DNA of 55,453 nt. Source: Paracoccus sp. (in: a-proteobacteria) (GTDB lineage Bacteria; Pseudomonadota; Alphaproteobacteria; Rhodobacterales; Rhodobacteraceae). Location: assembly GCA_030538425.1 (NCBI GenBank), contig JAUNTZ010000001.1, positions 1 through 55,453 of the forward strand, read 5' to 3'. Position 1 is the stretch's first letter, and the number at the start of each line of letters is the position of its first letter. Of this stretch, positions 24,555 through 33,199 are shown piece by piece. A program made the translations under genes and the position numbers. The notes under the pieces are model-generated. The model had not been told where the DNA came from. It did no database searches and saw nothing but the letters and a program-made list of their open reading frames with translations.

Positions 24555-25706
24555 ATGAAAGTGATGACGGTGTTCGGAACCCGTCCCGAGGCGATCAAGA
24601 TGGCCCCGGTGGCCCTTGCGCTGAAGGCCGATCCGCGGTTTCAGGGCACCGTCTGCGTGACCGGCCAGCATCGTGAGATGCTGGATCAGGTGACCGCTTT
24701 GTTCGGGCTGATCCCCGATCACGACCTTGACGTGATGCGGGCGGGGCAGGACCTTTACGGCGTGACGGCGGCGATCCTGACCGGGCTGAAAGACGTGTTC
24801 GAGGCGGAACGCCCGGATATGGTTCTGGTCCATGGCGACACCGCGACCACGCTTTCGGCCACGCTTGCGGCCTATTACGCGCGCATCCCGGTCGGTCATG
24901 TCGAGGCGGGGCTGCGCACCGGAGATATCTATGCGCCATGGCCCGAAGAGGGCAACCGCCGCGTGACCGGCGCCCTTGCAAGCCTGCATTTCGCGCCGAC
25001 CGAGACCGCGCGCGATGCGTTGCTGCGTGAGAATATCGCGCCCTCACGCATCGTTGTGACCGGCAACACGGTGATTGATGCGCTGTTGGATGTGGTGGGG
25101 CGGTTCGACCGAGACCCGGCCTTGGCGGCGCAGATGGCGGCGCGGTTCGGCTTTCTGGACGACGCTTCGCGGATGGTTCTGGTCACCGGCCACCGCCGTG
25201 AAAGCTTTGGCGGCGGGTTTGAGAGGATCTGCGCCGCACTTGGCCAGCTCGCCGCGCGCTTTCCGGACACCCGGATCGTCTATCCGATGCACCTGAACCC
25301 CAATGTCCGAGAGCCGGTCACGCGGCTGCTTGGCGGGCACAAGAATGTCCACCTGATCGAGCCGCAGGATTACCTGCCATTTGTCTGGCTGATGAACCGG
25401 GCGCATCTGATCATCACCGATTCAGGCGGCGTTCAGGAAGAGGCGCCCAGTCTTGGCAAGCCGGTTCTGGTCATGCGCGACACGACCGAGCGCCCCGAGG
25501 CGGTCCGTTCCGGCACGGTGAAACTGGTTGGCACGCGGACTGAGCGGATCGTCGATGAGGCCACGCGCTTGCTCTCGGATGAGGCCGCATGGCGTGAGAT
25601 GAGCCGCGCCCATAACCCTTATGGCGACGGCAAGGCGGTGTCGCGGATTCTGGAGGCTTTGGCGGGCTATGCGGCCTCTGAGAGGGGCAGAGACAGCGCG
25701 ATGTGA
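24555..25706 (+). CDS. wecB: UDP-N-acetylglucosamine 2-epimerase, non-hydrolysing
   Basis: A 383-residue epimerase that interconverts UDP-GlcNAc and UDP-ManNAc. Family landmarks are [88 protein letters not shown] and a late [21 protein letters not shown] chose ATG at 24555; an ATG nine bases earlier is also possible. UDP-ManNAc feeds polysaccharide synthesis, and a glycosyltransferase gene lies divergently next to it. The last 40 bases overlap the 3' end of the convergent sensor-kinase gene. Confidence 0.92.
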   Translation: MKVMTVFGTRPEAIKMAPVALALKADPRFQGTVCVTGQHREMLDQVTALFGLIPDHDLDVMRAGQDLYGVTAAILTGLKDVFEAERPDMVLVHGDTATTLSATLAAYYARIPVGHVEAGLRTGDIYAPWPEEGNRRVTGALASLHFAPTETARDALLRENIAPSRIVVTGNTVIDALLDVVGRFDRDPALAAQMAARFGFLDDASRMVLVTGHRRESFGGGFERICAALGQLAARFPDTRIVYPMHLNPNVREPVTRLLGGHKNVHLIEPQDYLPFVWLMNRAHLIITDSGGVQEEAPSLGKPVLVMRDTTERPEAVRSGTVKLVGTRTERIVDEATRLLSDEAAWREMSRAHNPYGDGKAVSRILEALAGYAASERGRDSAM

Positions 25707-27049
25707 CAGCCCTTGGCTGAGGGCAGGATGCGCGCGTCGCCGCCTGCGGATTGCGCGATGGTGCGCACGATCGGCAGACCCAGCCCGCAGCCGGTGGAAT
25801 CGTCATCCGGGGCCAGACGGAAGAACCGCTCGAACACACGCTCTGCGTCCTGGGGCGCGATGCCGCGCCCCTCATCGGCGACGGTCAGCACCGCCATATC
25901 GGTATCGCGGCGCAGTGAGATGGCGAGCCTTGTTCCGGGCGCGGCACCATATTTCAGCGCATTGTCGATCAGATTGTCGATGGCCTCTTCGATCATCACC
26001 GGATTGATGCGGACGGGCAGGGGGGCCTCGGGCGCGTCGAGCTCCAGATCGACGCCCGCAGCCAGCGCCGCCGGAACACGCCTGCGCGCCACCTCGGCGG
26101 CAAGTGCGGAGAGATCGACCGCATCGCCTGTCTGAGCGGAGTGCTGCGCGGCATCAAGGCGCAGCAATTGCTGGCTCATCCGCGATAGCCTGCGCGCGGC
26201 GATGGTCAGATCGTCCAGCCGGGCGGCCATATCGGCGCTGCCCTTGGCGGCCTGCGCGGCCTCGGCCTGCGCCTGAATCGCGGCGACCGGGTTGCGCAAC
26301 TGATGGGCGGCGTCGGAAATGAACGCCTTGCGCCGGTCAAGTTCCGCCGAAAGTCGCGCGAACAGGCTGTTGATGGTGCTGACCAGAGGCGCCACCTCAC
26401 GCGGGACGCCGCGCCGGATCGGGCCAAGGTCGGTCTCACTTCGCCGCGCGACGGCGGCGCGCAGATCGGTCAAGGGCGCAAGCCCGCGATTGATGCCGAA
26501 CCAGACCAGACCCGCCGCAGCCAGCACCAGCAACAGCCCGTTCAGCATGGCTTGGCCGACTAGGTTCAGCCGCAGCGCCTGACGCTGTGTCACGGTTTGC
26601 CACACGGTCACGCTTGTCCAGCCGTCGAATTCAGGATCGGCGATGAATTCGCGCAGCATGACCACGCGCACCGGCATGCCGTGATAGACGGCATCGAAAA
26701 AGAACGGCACGCCGCCCGGCACTTCGGCGGTGTTTGCAGGCTCGGGCGCGTCGGAATGGCCGACGATGAAATAGCCCTCATCGGCGCGGACCTGATAAAA
26801 GATCGGGTCGCCCAAGGCGGTGACCAGCGATTCAAGCAGCGCATCCGTGACCAGATCGCCGCGCGTCAGCACCACTTCACGCGCGACGGTGTGGGCGACC
26901 ACGCGCAAGGTGTCGTCATAAAGCTGTTGCGACATATCGCGGGCGGTGTGAAACCGCGCCGCACTGGACAGGGCCGCGACCACGATCAGCGGCAGAACGA
27001 TCAGCACGAACAGCCTTGCGCGAAGGCTGCGCCGACCCAGCGGGCGCAT
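25667..27049 (-). CDS. Sensor histidine kinase, TctE/QseC type
   Basis: A 460-residue membrane kinase. It has an N-terminal helix ([20 protein letters not shown]), a periplasmic domain of the 2CSK_N type seen in TctE ([20 protein letters not shown]), a second helix ([20 protein letters not shown]) and a HAMP-like linker. The H-box is [20 protein letters not shown], the N-box is [12 protein letters not shown] and the G-boxes are [10 protein letters not shown] and GCGLGLPIV. It is translated with the response regulator through a TGATG overlap. It probably senses a periplasmic carboxylate, possibly through the divergent Bug-type binding protein. Confidence 0.9.
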   Translation of the reverse strand: MRPLGRRSLRARLFVLIVLPLIVVAALSSAARFHTARDMSQQLYDDTLRVVAHTVAREVVLTRGDLVTDALLESLVTALGDPIFYQVRADEGYFIVGHSDAPEPANTAEVPGGVPFFFDAVYHGMPVRVVMLREFIADPEFDGWTSVTVWQTVTQRQALRLNLVGQAMLNGLLLVLAAAGLVWFGINRGLAPLTDLRAAVARRSETDLGPIRRGVPREVAPLVSTINSLFARLSAELDRRKAFISDAAHQLRNPVAAIQAQAEAAQAAKGSADMAARLDDLTIAARRLSRMSQQLLRLDAAQHSAQTGDAVDLSALAAEVARRRVPAALAAGVDLELDAPEAPLPVRINPVMIEEAIDNLIDNALKYGAAPGTRLAISLRRDTDMAVLTVADEGRGIAPQDAERVFERFFRLAPDDDSTGCGLGLPIVRTIAQSAGGDARILPSAKGCHIALSLPLSEAA

Positions 27050-27723
27050 CAGCCTTGGTCTTTCTGCTGCATGATATAGCCCAACCCTCGGATCGCGCGG
27101 ATCGAGATCCCCGCGCCCTCCAGCCTGCGCCGCAGCCGTGAGACCAGCAATTCGACGGCATTGATCTCGACATCGGCGCCGGTGCCATAGACGCTGTCGC
27201 AGATGGTGGCCTTGGAGACGACCCTTTCGGCATTGTCGAACAGCACATCCCACAGCGCCATCTCGCGCCGCGACAGCTCAACCGGGCCATCCGGTCCGGT
27301 CAGCATCCGGCCCAGCCGGTCATAGCTGAGGCCCCCGATTTTCTCGATGGTCTGGATCTTTTGCCCGCGCCTGCGGCCCAGGGCGCGCACCCTTGCGCAA
27401 AGCTCGGCCAGCTCGAACGGCTTGGTCAGATAGTCGTCGGCCCCCGCATCCAGACCCGCGATGCGGTCTTCAAGCCCATCACGCGCGGTCAGCACCAGAA
27501 CCGGGATCGTCCCGCCCGAGGCGATCAGGTCGCGAATGACATCCAAGCCCCCGCGCCCGGGCAGGTTCAGATCGACAATGGCCAGATCGGCGCCTTGCCC
27601 GGTCAGAAAACTGCTGCCCTCAAGCCCGTCGGCCAGCCAGTCCACCGAATGGCCGTCCTGTTCAAGCGCCTGGATCACCGCGCGGGCCAGCATCCTGTTA
27701 TCCTCGATCAGCACAATCCGCAT
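27049..27723 (-). CDS. OmpR-family response regulator, TctD/QseB type
   Basis: A 224-residue regulator. The receiver domain has the acidic pair in IVLIEDNRML, the phosphorylated Asp in AIVDLNLPGRGG, the Thr in LVLTARDG and the Lys in DDYLTKPFELAEL. The winged-helix output domain is VELSRREMALWDVLF through EINAVELLVSRLRRRLEGAG and IRAIRGLGYIM. The start at 27723 follows GGGGGCGGA. It is paired with the kinase gene downstream and is divergent from a Bug-type binding-protein gene, the usual target of TctD-like regulators. Confidence 0.92.
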   Translation of the reverse strand: MRIVLIEDNRMLARAVIQALEQDGHSVDWLADGLEGSSFLTGQGADLAIVDLNLPGRGGLDVIRDLIASGGTIPVLVLTARDGLEDRIAGLDAGADDYLTKPFELAELCARVRALGRRRGQKIQTIEKIGGLSYDRLGRMLTGPDGPVELSRREMALWDVLFDNAERVVSKATICDSVYGTGADVEINAVELLVSRLRRRLEGAGISIRAIRGLGYIMQQKDQG

Positions 27724-27745
27724 TCCGCCCCCGCTTACCCGCCGG

Positions 27746-27778
27746 TTTGGGGTTTTGTAACATGCACGCCTTTGGGGT
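27746..27778. promoter_or_regulatory. Two direct repeats in the tctD/binding-protein spacer
   Basis: TTTGGGGT occurs at 27746-27753 and again at 27771-27778, 25 bp apart, between the divergent response-regulator and binding-protein genes. OmpR-type regulators bind direct repeats, so these are candidate sites. The spacing is slightly longer than the usual two helical turns, so confidence is low. Confidence 0.3.
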
Positions 27779-27831
27779 GGAACAGGCCCGCGCCAAAGCC
27801 TAACATCAAGGAGAGGGCGAAGGAGGGGCGG

Positions 27832-28947
27832 ATGAGCAGTCAGGCAACGCGCAGGCAGGTGGTCAGGGCAGGTTTGGGCCTGCTGGGTGCCGCCGCCGTG
27901 ACGAGCGCGCCGCTGCGGGCCGGGGCGGGGTCGCGCCATGATTTCGCCGGTCAGGAGATCCGCTGGATCCTGCCCTTCATGCCGGGCGGCGGCTCGGATA
28001 TCTGGGCGCGGTTCAATGCGCCATTTCTGGAACGCCATCTGGCCGGGCATCCCACCGTCAGCGTCGTGACTGAACCGGGCGGCGGCAGCACGCGCGGCGC
28101 GAACCTTTATGCGCAGACCGCGCGGCCTGACGGGCTGTCGGTCTTTGGCACCTCGGGCTCGACGCAATTCCCGTGGCTTTTGGGCGATCAAAGGGTGCGA
28201 TATGATTATCGCGACTGGCTGGCGCTGATGGTCGCGCCAACGGGCGGCGTGGTCTCGGTCGTGCCGGGGCTTGGGGTCGAAAGCTGGCGTGACGTGGCGC
28301 GGCTGGCGGGGCAGAGGCTGGTCTTTGCCAGTCAGGGGCCGACCTCGCTTGATCTGGTGCCGATGCTGGCTTTTCGTGTGCTGGGCCTTGATGTGCGCTA
28401 TGTGTTCGGCTTTACCGGGCGCGGGCCGGGGCTTGCCGCCGCCGCGCGCGGTGAGGCCAGCATTGACTATCAGACCACGGCCTCATTCCTGCGCAATGTC
28501 GCGCCGATGGTGGCGGAAGGGCGGATGATCCCGGTGATGAGCTGGGGCGTCGTCGATGCGCAGGGCCGCGTGGTCCGCGACCCGACCTTTCCCGAGCTGC
28601 CAACCGTCGAAGAGGTTCACCAGACCCTCCATGGCCGCCCGCCCGAGGGGCGCGATTATGACGCCTACCGGATCTTTGCGACAGCGGGGTTCGGGGCGCA
28701 AAAGATGATGGTTCTGCCGCGCGAAACCCCGCCCGAGATCATCGCCACCTGGCGCGAGGGTTGGGCGGCGGTCTTTGCGGACCCTGAATATCAGGCGAGC
28801 GTGAGTGATGTGCTGGGCCGTTACGAGCAGGTCAGCGGCGATGCCGCGCTTGCGCTTTATGACATGGCCACGCGCATTGATCCGGGCTTGCGCAGCTATG
28901 TTCTGGAGCTGTTGGCCTCGGAATATGCGGTCAGGGTCGGGGATTGA
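27832..28947 (+). CDS. Bug/TctC-family tripartite tricarboxylate-type binding protein
   Basis: A 371-residue periplasmic binding protein. The start is set by AAGGAGGGGCGG. The N-terminus has an RR pair (TRRQVVRAGLGLLGAA), so Tat export is plausible, with cleavage after LRAGA. Typical Bug features are IRWILPFMPGGGSDIWAR, VVTEPGGGSTRGANLYAQ and an early substrate-loop Asp/Gly pattern. Bug proteins deliver citrate, other carboxylates or aromatic acids to a TctAB membrane pair, but no tctA/tctB genes are here. It may act as a sensory co-receptor for the divergent TctDE system, or serve a permease elsewhere. A strong hairpin ends the transcript. Confidence 0.82.
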   Translation: MSSQATRRQVVRAGLGLLGAAAVTSAPLRAGAGSRHDFAGQEIRWILPFMPGGGSDIWARFNAPFLERHLAGHPTVSVVTEPGGGSTRGANLYAQTARPDGLSVFGTSGSTQFPWLLGDQRVRYDYRDWLALMVAPTGGVVSVVPGLGVESWRDVARLAGQRLVFASQGPTSLDLVPMLAFRVLGLDVRYVFGFTGRGPGLAAAARGEASIDYQTTASFLRNVAPMVAEGRMIPVMSWGVVDAQGRVVRDPTFPELPTVEEVHQTLHGRPPEGRDYDAYRIFATAGFGAQKMMVLPRETPPEIIATWREGWAAVFADPEYQASVSDVLGRYEQVSGDAALALYDMATRIDPGLRSYVLELLASEYAVRVGD

Positions 28948-28948
28948 A

Positions 28949-28970
28949 AAAGGGGCCTTTCGGCCCCTTT
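28949..28970. terminator. Bidirectional intrinsic terminator
   Basis: AAAGGGGCC and GGCCCCTTT form a 9-bp stem around TTTC, between the convergent Bug-type gene (stop 28947) and the TRAP permease gene (stop 28972). The A-rich and T-rich flanks make it suitable in both directions. Confidence 0.85.
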
Positions 28971-28971
28971 C

Positions 28972-30294
28972 TCACCCGCCCAAGGCCCGCACCAGCCAAA
29001 GCGAGATGAACGGAAAGGCGACCAGAAAGACGATGCGGATCAGGTCGCTGACAAGGAAGGGGATCACGCCGCGAAAGCTGTCCCACATCGGCACATCCCG
29101 CGCCAAGCCATTGATCACGAACACGTTCATGCCCACGGGCGGGGTGATCAGCCCGACCTCGACCACCACCACGGCGAGGATGCCGAACCAGATCAGCGTC
29201 TCCTCTCTGCCCATGCCGAAATCAAGGCCCGCGATGATCGGGTAAAAGATCGGAATGGTCAGCAGCAGCATGGACATGGAGTCCATCACGCAGCCCATCG
29301 CCATATACAAAAGCAGGATGGCAATCAGCACCATCATCGGCGAGAGCCCGGATTCCGAGATCATCTGCGCGGCCAGAAACGGCGTGCGGGTGGCGGATAG
29401 AAAGGCATTGAACATCTCGGCCCCCAGCATGATCAGAAAGATCATGCCGGTGATCTTGGCGGTCCCTTCAAGGCAGCGGATCAGCCCGTCGAGCCGCATC
29501 CCGCCATGGATCACGGCCAGAACGAAGGTGCCGAACGCACCCACCGCCGCGCCCTCGGTCGGCGTGAACCAGCCGCGATACATGCCGGCCACCACGACCA
29601 GAAAGATCAGCGCGATGGACCATGTCTCACGGATGGCCTGCCATTTCTCGCCCGAGGTGGCGCGCGGCCCGGCTGGCCCTGCCGCCGGGTTGCGCCGCAC
29701 ATAAACGGCAATCGCCAGCATATAGCCAAGCGCCGCCAGTATCCCCGGCACCATGGCCGCCACAAACATCTTGGCGATGCTTTGTTCTGTCATCAGCGCG
29801 TAAAGCACCAGAATGACCGAAGGCGGGATCAGAATGCCCAGCGTCCCCCCCGCCGCAAGTGAGCCGGTGGCAAGCGCGCCCGAATAGCCATAGCGCCGCA
29901 TCTCGGGCAGGGCGACCTGACCCATGGTCGCCGCCGTCGCCAGAGACGATCCGCAGATCGCCCCGAAAGCCGCACTGCCCCCGATCGAGGCCATGGCCAG
30001 CCCGCCCCGCCTATGCCCGATAAAGGCGGCGGCTGCGCGATAAAGCGCGCGGCTCATCCCCGCACGGGTCGCGAACTCACCCATCAGCACGAAAAGCGGG
30101 ATCACCGACAGCGAATAGGTCGAGAATTGGTAATAGGTGTTGGTCTTCAGATAGGCCAGAAGCGGCGTTAGCCCGTTCATCAGCCCGTAACCCGCGACGC
30201 CCACGCTGAGCATCGCGACCGCAATCGGCACCCGCACCGCCATCAGCGCCAGCAGCACCGCAAACCCCGTCAGCCCGGCAGCAATCCCGGTCAT
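28972..30294 (-). CDS. TRAP transporter large permease, DctM type
   Basis: A 440-residue polytopic membrane protein of the TRAP DctM family, with ALMAVRVPIAVAMLSVG, ATRAGMSRALYRAAAAFIGH, GSAAFGAICGSSLATAATMG, GGTLGILIPPSVILVLYALM and EVGLITPPVGMNVFVINGLA. The start at 30294 overlaps the stop of the small permease gene by 4 bp. It is the last gene of the pob/pca operon. It carries the substrate across the inner membrane using the ion gradient, most likely an aromatic acid such as 4-hydroxybenzoate or protocatechuate, judged from the operon. Confidence 0.9.
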   Translation of the reverse strand: MTGIAAGLTGFAVLLALMAVRVPIAVAMLSVGVAGYGLMNGLTPLLAYLKTNTYYQFSTYSLSVIPLFVLMGEFATRAGMSRALYRAAAAFIGHRRGGLAMASIGGSAAFGAICGSSLATAATMGQVALPEMRRYGYSGALATGSLAAGGTLGILIPPSVILVLYALMTEQSIAKMFVAAMVPGILAALGYMLAIAVYVRRNPAAGPAGPRATSGEKWQAIRETWSIALIFLVVVAGMYRGWFTPTEGAAVGAFGTFVLAVIHGGMRLDGLIRCLEGTAKITGMIFLIMLGAEMFNAFLSATRTPFLAAQMISESGLSPMMVLIAILLLYMAMGCVMDSMSMLLLTIPIFYPIIAGLDFGMGREETLIWFGILAVVVVEVGLITPPVGMNVFVINGLARDVPMWDSFRGVIPFLVSDLIRIVFLVAFPFISLWLVRALGG

Positions 30295-30842
30295 GCGCGC
30301 CCCCCCGCCATGCGCAGATGGCCGATCATGGTGAAGAAGGTTGTGACAATCAGCAGCGAAAACGCGGGAAAGATGATGATAAAACTCCACCAGATCGGGA
30401 TGCGGCGGATCATGGTCTGTTCGTTATACTGGTAAAAATCCATCGCGCCATGCCACATCCGCCAGACAATCAGCGCCCCGATCAGCAGATAAAGCAGGTC
30501 GCCTATGGCTTCTAGCGCGTGGTTCAGGCGCGGGCTGGCCTTCATGGTGAAGAAATCGACCAGAACATTGCCGCGCGTGATCTGGCACCATGGCAGGAAA
30601 CAGAAGACGGTAATCGCGCAGGCGAGTTCCACCATTTCAAAATCGCCCGCGATGGGGGCGCCCAGAAGGCTGCGGCGGGTGATGCTGATCACCGTCATCA
30701 GCATCATCGCCATCAGCACCACGCCCCCCGCAATCGCGAAGGCGCGGGCAAGGGCAAGCAACCATGTCGGAACCGGGACCGGCAGGCCCTGTTCCTGTTC
30801 GGGGCCATCGCTGGCCGGGATCGTCTCACCCTCGCCCTGCAT
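30291..30842 (-). CDS. TRAP transporter small permease, DctQ type
   Basis: A 183-residue protein with four membrane segments after a hydrophilic N-terminus of about 25 residues. The DctQ hallmark stretches ISITRRSLLGAPIAGDFEMV and FLPWCQITRGNVLVDFF are clear. It is encoded between the TRAP binding protein and the large permease, as usual, with a 3-base gap to the former and a 4-bp overlap with the latter. Confidence 0.9.
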   Translation of the reverse strand: MQGEGETIPASDGPEQEQGLPVPVPTWLLALARAFAIAGGVVLMAMMLMTVISITRRSLLGAPIAGDFEMVELACAITVFCFLPWCQITRGNVLVDFFTMKASPRLNHALEAIGDLLYLLIGALIVWRMWHGAMDFYQYNEQTMIRRIPIWWSFIIIFPAFSLLIVTTFFTMIGHLRMAGGRA

Positions 30843-30845
30843 CGC

Positions 30846-31868
30846 CTACTCCTGCGCTGCGGCCAGCATGGCCTGCGCCGCATCCAGCAGGGCCTGCCCG
30901 TCATGTCCGGCGGCGTTCATCTGGGCGACCCAAGCGTCAACCACGGGCTGGGACGCCTCACGCCAGGGGCCAAGATCCGCCTCGGGGACCACGCGGATGG
31001 TCTGGCCCGCATCGACATATTTCTGCCGCTCATCGGCCTCCACACGGTCAAACGCCTCACCGGCAAGCGCCGCGAGGCTTGCGCCCGAATTTTCATCCAG
31101 AATCGCCCGCAGATCCTCGGGCATGCCGTCATATTTGGCCTGATTCATCACCAAGGCCATCACCGCCGTGGCGATGCCGCCGTTCTCGCGGCCAAGCTCG
31201 GTATGTTCGCGCGTGATCTCCTCAACCCGCAACGAGCCCACGACCTCCCACGGGATCACCGCGCCGTCGATCACGCCGGTGGTCAGCGATTGCGCGACCT
31301 CGGGCACGGGCATGCCCACCGCCGTGGCGCCAAGCGCGTTCAGCCCGTCGGTCATGGCGCGCGAGGGGGCGCGGATCTTCAACCCGGCCAGATCCTCCAG
31401 CGATTCAATCGAGGCGCTGACCGTGTGGAACTTATAGGCCGAGGGCGCATGCAGCATCAGCGTATGCACGCCCGCCAGTTCCTCAGTCAGATACTCGGCC
31501 TGAAATTCCTGCAAAGCCTGCGTGGTCGCGGTCGCGGTCGAGGCCATGAAGGGCAGCTCAAACACCTCGGCGATGGGGAAGCGGCCCGGCGTGTAGCCAA
31601 GCAGCGTCCAACTGACATCCACGATCCCGTCGCGGGCCTGATCGAAGAGCTGCGGCGGACGGCCGCCCAGCTGCATCGAGGGGTAGATCTCAACCGCGAT
31701 GCGGCCGCCGGACTGTTCCTCAAGCGCGGCTTTCCACGGCTCCAGCACCTCGGTCTGGATCGGGGCCGAGCCGGAGAGGAAATGATGCACGCGAAGGGTG
31801 ACATCCTGCGCGGCAAGGCTGGTGGTGCCCGCCAGCAGCGCGAGACTGGTAAAGATTGCGGTTTTCAT
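30846..31868 (-). CDS. TRAP transporter substrate-binding protein, DctP type
   Basis: A 340-residue periplasmic protein with a short signal peptide (MKTAIFTSLALLAGTTSLAA). Typical DctP features are the LRVHHFLSGSAPIQTEVLEP start, IYPSMQLGGRPPQLFDQARD and the conserved LEDLAGLKIRAPSRAMTDGL block containing the substrate-binding Arg. GGAGG lies 7-11 bases before its ATG, which overlaps the pcaB stop. Its place inside the pob/pca operon suggests an aromatic acid ligand. Confidence 0.9.
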   Translation of the reverse strand: MKTAIFTSLALLAGTTSLAAQDVTLRVHHFLSGSAPIQTEVLEPWKAALEEQSGGRIAVEIYPSMQLGGRPPQLFDQARDGIVDVSWTLLGYTPGRFPIAEVFELPFMASTATATTQALQEFQAEYLTEELAGVHTLMLHAPSAYKFHTVSASIESLEDLAGLKIRAPSRAMTDGLNALGATAVGMPVPEVAQSLTTGVIDGAVIPWEVVGSLRVEEITREHTELGRENGGIATAVMALVMNQAKYDGMPEDLRAILDENSGASLAALAGEAFDRVEADERQKYVDAGQTIRVVPEADLGPWREASQPVVDAWVAQMNAAGHDGQALLDAAQAMLAAAQE

Positions 31869-33199
31869 GGGGTTTCCTCCGAGTTGGTTATGTTTCGGGC
31901 GATGCTTTCCGCATCGCCGGTCGTGTTTTCGGGGGCCAGACGGGTGGCCCAGTCGGTGCCGGGGGCGCGGCCTGCCAGCGCCGATGCCAGATCTGGGGCC
32001 GCGCCTGACTGCACATCATTCAGCGCCGCCGCCACGATCCGCAGCGCCTCGGCGCGGGGCAGGGTCTCGGCCAGCGCAAAGCCCGCGGCCTCAGCCATCA
32101 TCCGCCCGCGATCCGCCGCGAATGTGGCTTTGATGCGAGCGGGCGCGGGGCGCAGGCTCTCGGCCAGCTCTTGCGCGATGCGCAGGGCTGCGCCGGTCCG
32201 TTCGGCCATCTCGGGCAGGGTCAGCCATTCCAGACCCAAAGCCGCGCCATCGCGTTCCTGCGCATGGATCAGCGCGTGATGCAGATTGGCCAGCGCGCCC
32301 GCATTCATCCGCGCCAGCGTCACCAGCGCCTCAGCCGCGACCGGGTTCGCCTTTTGCGGCATGGTCGATGAACCGCCGCCCGCGCCCGCCATGACCTCGC
32401 CGATCTCAGACTGGCCCAGCGCGATGAGATCGGCCCCGATCTTGCCCAGACTGCCCGAGATCAGCGACAGCAGCCCGCCCAGCTCTGCCACCATATCGCG
32501 GGTGGCGTGATGGGGCATGGCGGCGTCGTGAAGGCCCAGCGCCCGCGCCATGCCTGCGCGGACCTCACCCATCCGGCCTTGCAGCGCCGCGCCGGTCCCG
32601 GCGGCCCCGTAAAGTGAGACGGTGAGCAGGCGCGGGCGCAGCTCGGCCAGCCGGTCCAGATGCCGCATCAGCGGCGCGCGCCAGACGGCGATTTTCGCGC
32701 CCAGCGTGGTGGGCGCGGCGATTTGCTGGCGGGTGCGGGCGGGGATGGGCTGGCCCGCATAGTCACGCGCCTTTTCGGCCAGCGCCGCCTCAAGCCGCGA
32801 CAGCCGCTCCGCCAGCAAATCGCACAGATCACGATATTGCAGCGCCAGCGCGCTGTCGGTGATGTCCTGCGAGGTCGCGCCGAAATGCACCCAAGGCCCC
32901 GCATCGCCCGCCGCTTTTTTCAAAGCCGCAACAAAGGGTTGCGCGGCAATCCCCGCCTGCGCGGTGCCGCCCGCCAGCCCGCAGGCCAGATCGGTTTGGG
33001 GGACCGATGCCGCCCGCGCGACCGCTGCTAGATCCAGCGCGGCAATCGTCTGCGCCGCCTCCTGCGGGATGATCCCCAGATCCGCCTCAGCCGCGGCCAA
33101 AGCCTGTTCCACGCGCAGCATCGCGGCGATATGAGCCTGATCGCCCATCACCGCGCGGGTCTCTGCATCCCCGAAAAGCTGCGCGTAAAGCCCGCTCAT
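31865..33199 (-). CDS. pcaB: 3-carboxy-cis,cis-muconate cycloisomerase
   Basis: A 444-residue member of the fumarase/aspartase superfamily. The signature GSSTMPQKANPVAAEALVTL is present, as are VHFGATSQDITDSALALQYR and PARTRQQIAAPTTLGAKIA. It converts 3-carboxy-cis,cis-muconate, made by PcaGH, to 4-carboxymuconolactone. It has 4-bp overlaps with the BKACE gene upstream and the TRAP binding-protein gene downstream. Confidence 0.9.
   Translation of the reverse strand: MSGLYAQLFGDAETRAVMGDQAHIAAMLRVEQALAAAEADLGIIPQEAAQTIAALDLAAVARAASVPQTDLACGLAGGTAQAGIAAQPFVAALKKAAGDAGPWVHFGATSQDITDSALALQYRDLCDLLAERLSRLEAALAEKARDYAGQPIPARTRQQIAAPTTLGAKIAVWRAPLMRHLDRLAELRPRLLTVSLYGAAGTGAALQGRMGEVRAGMARALGLHDAAMPHHATRDMVAELGGLLSLISGSLGKIGADLIALGQSEIGEVMAGAGGGSSTMPQKANPVAAEALVTLARMNAGALANLHHALIHAQERDGAALGLEWLTLPEMAERTGAALRIAQELAESLRPAPARIKATFAADRGRMMAEAAGFALAETLPRAEALRIVAAALNDVQSGAAPDLASALAGRAPGTDWATRLAPENTTGDAESIARNITNSEETP

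Noticed and set aside
30519-32279. A 586-codon plus-strand open frame opposite the TRAP and pcaB genes
   Set aside because: It has no recognisable domain and the composition of an antisense shadow; the minus-strand genes are certain.
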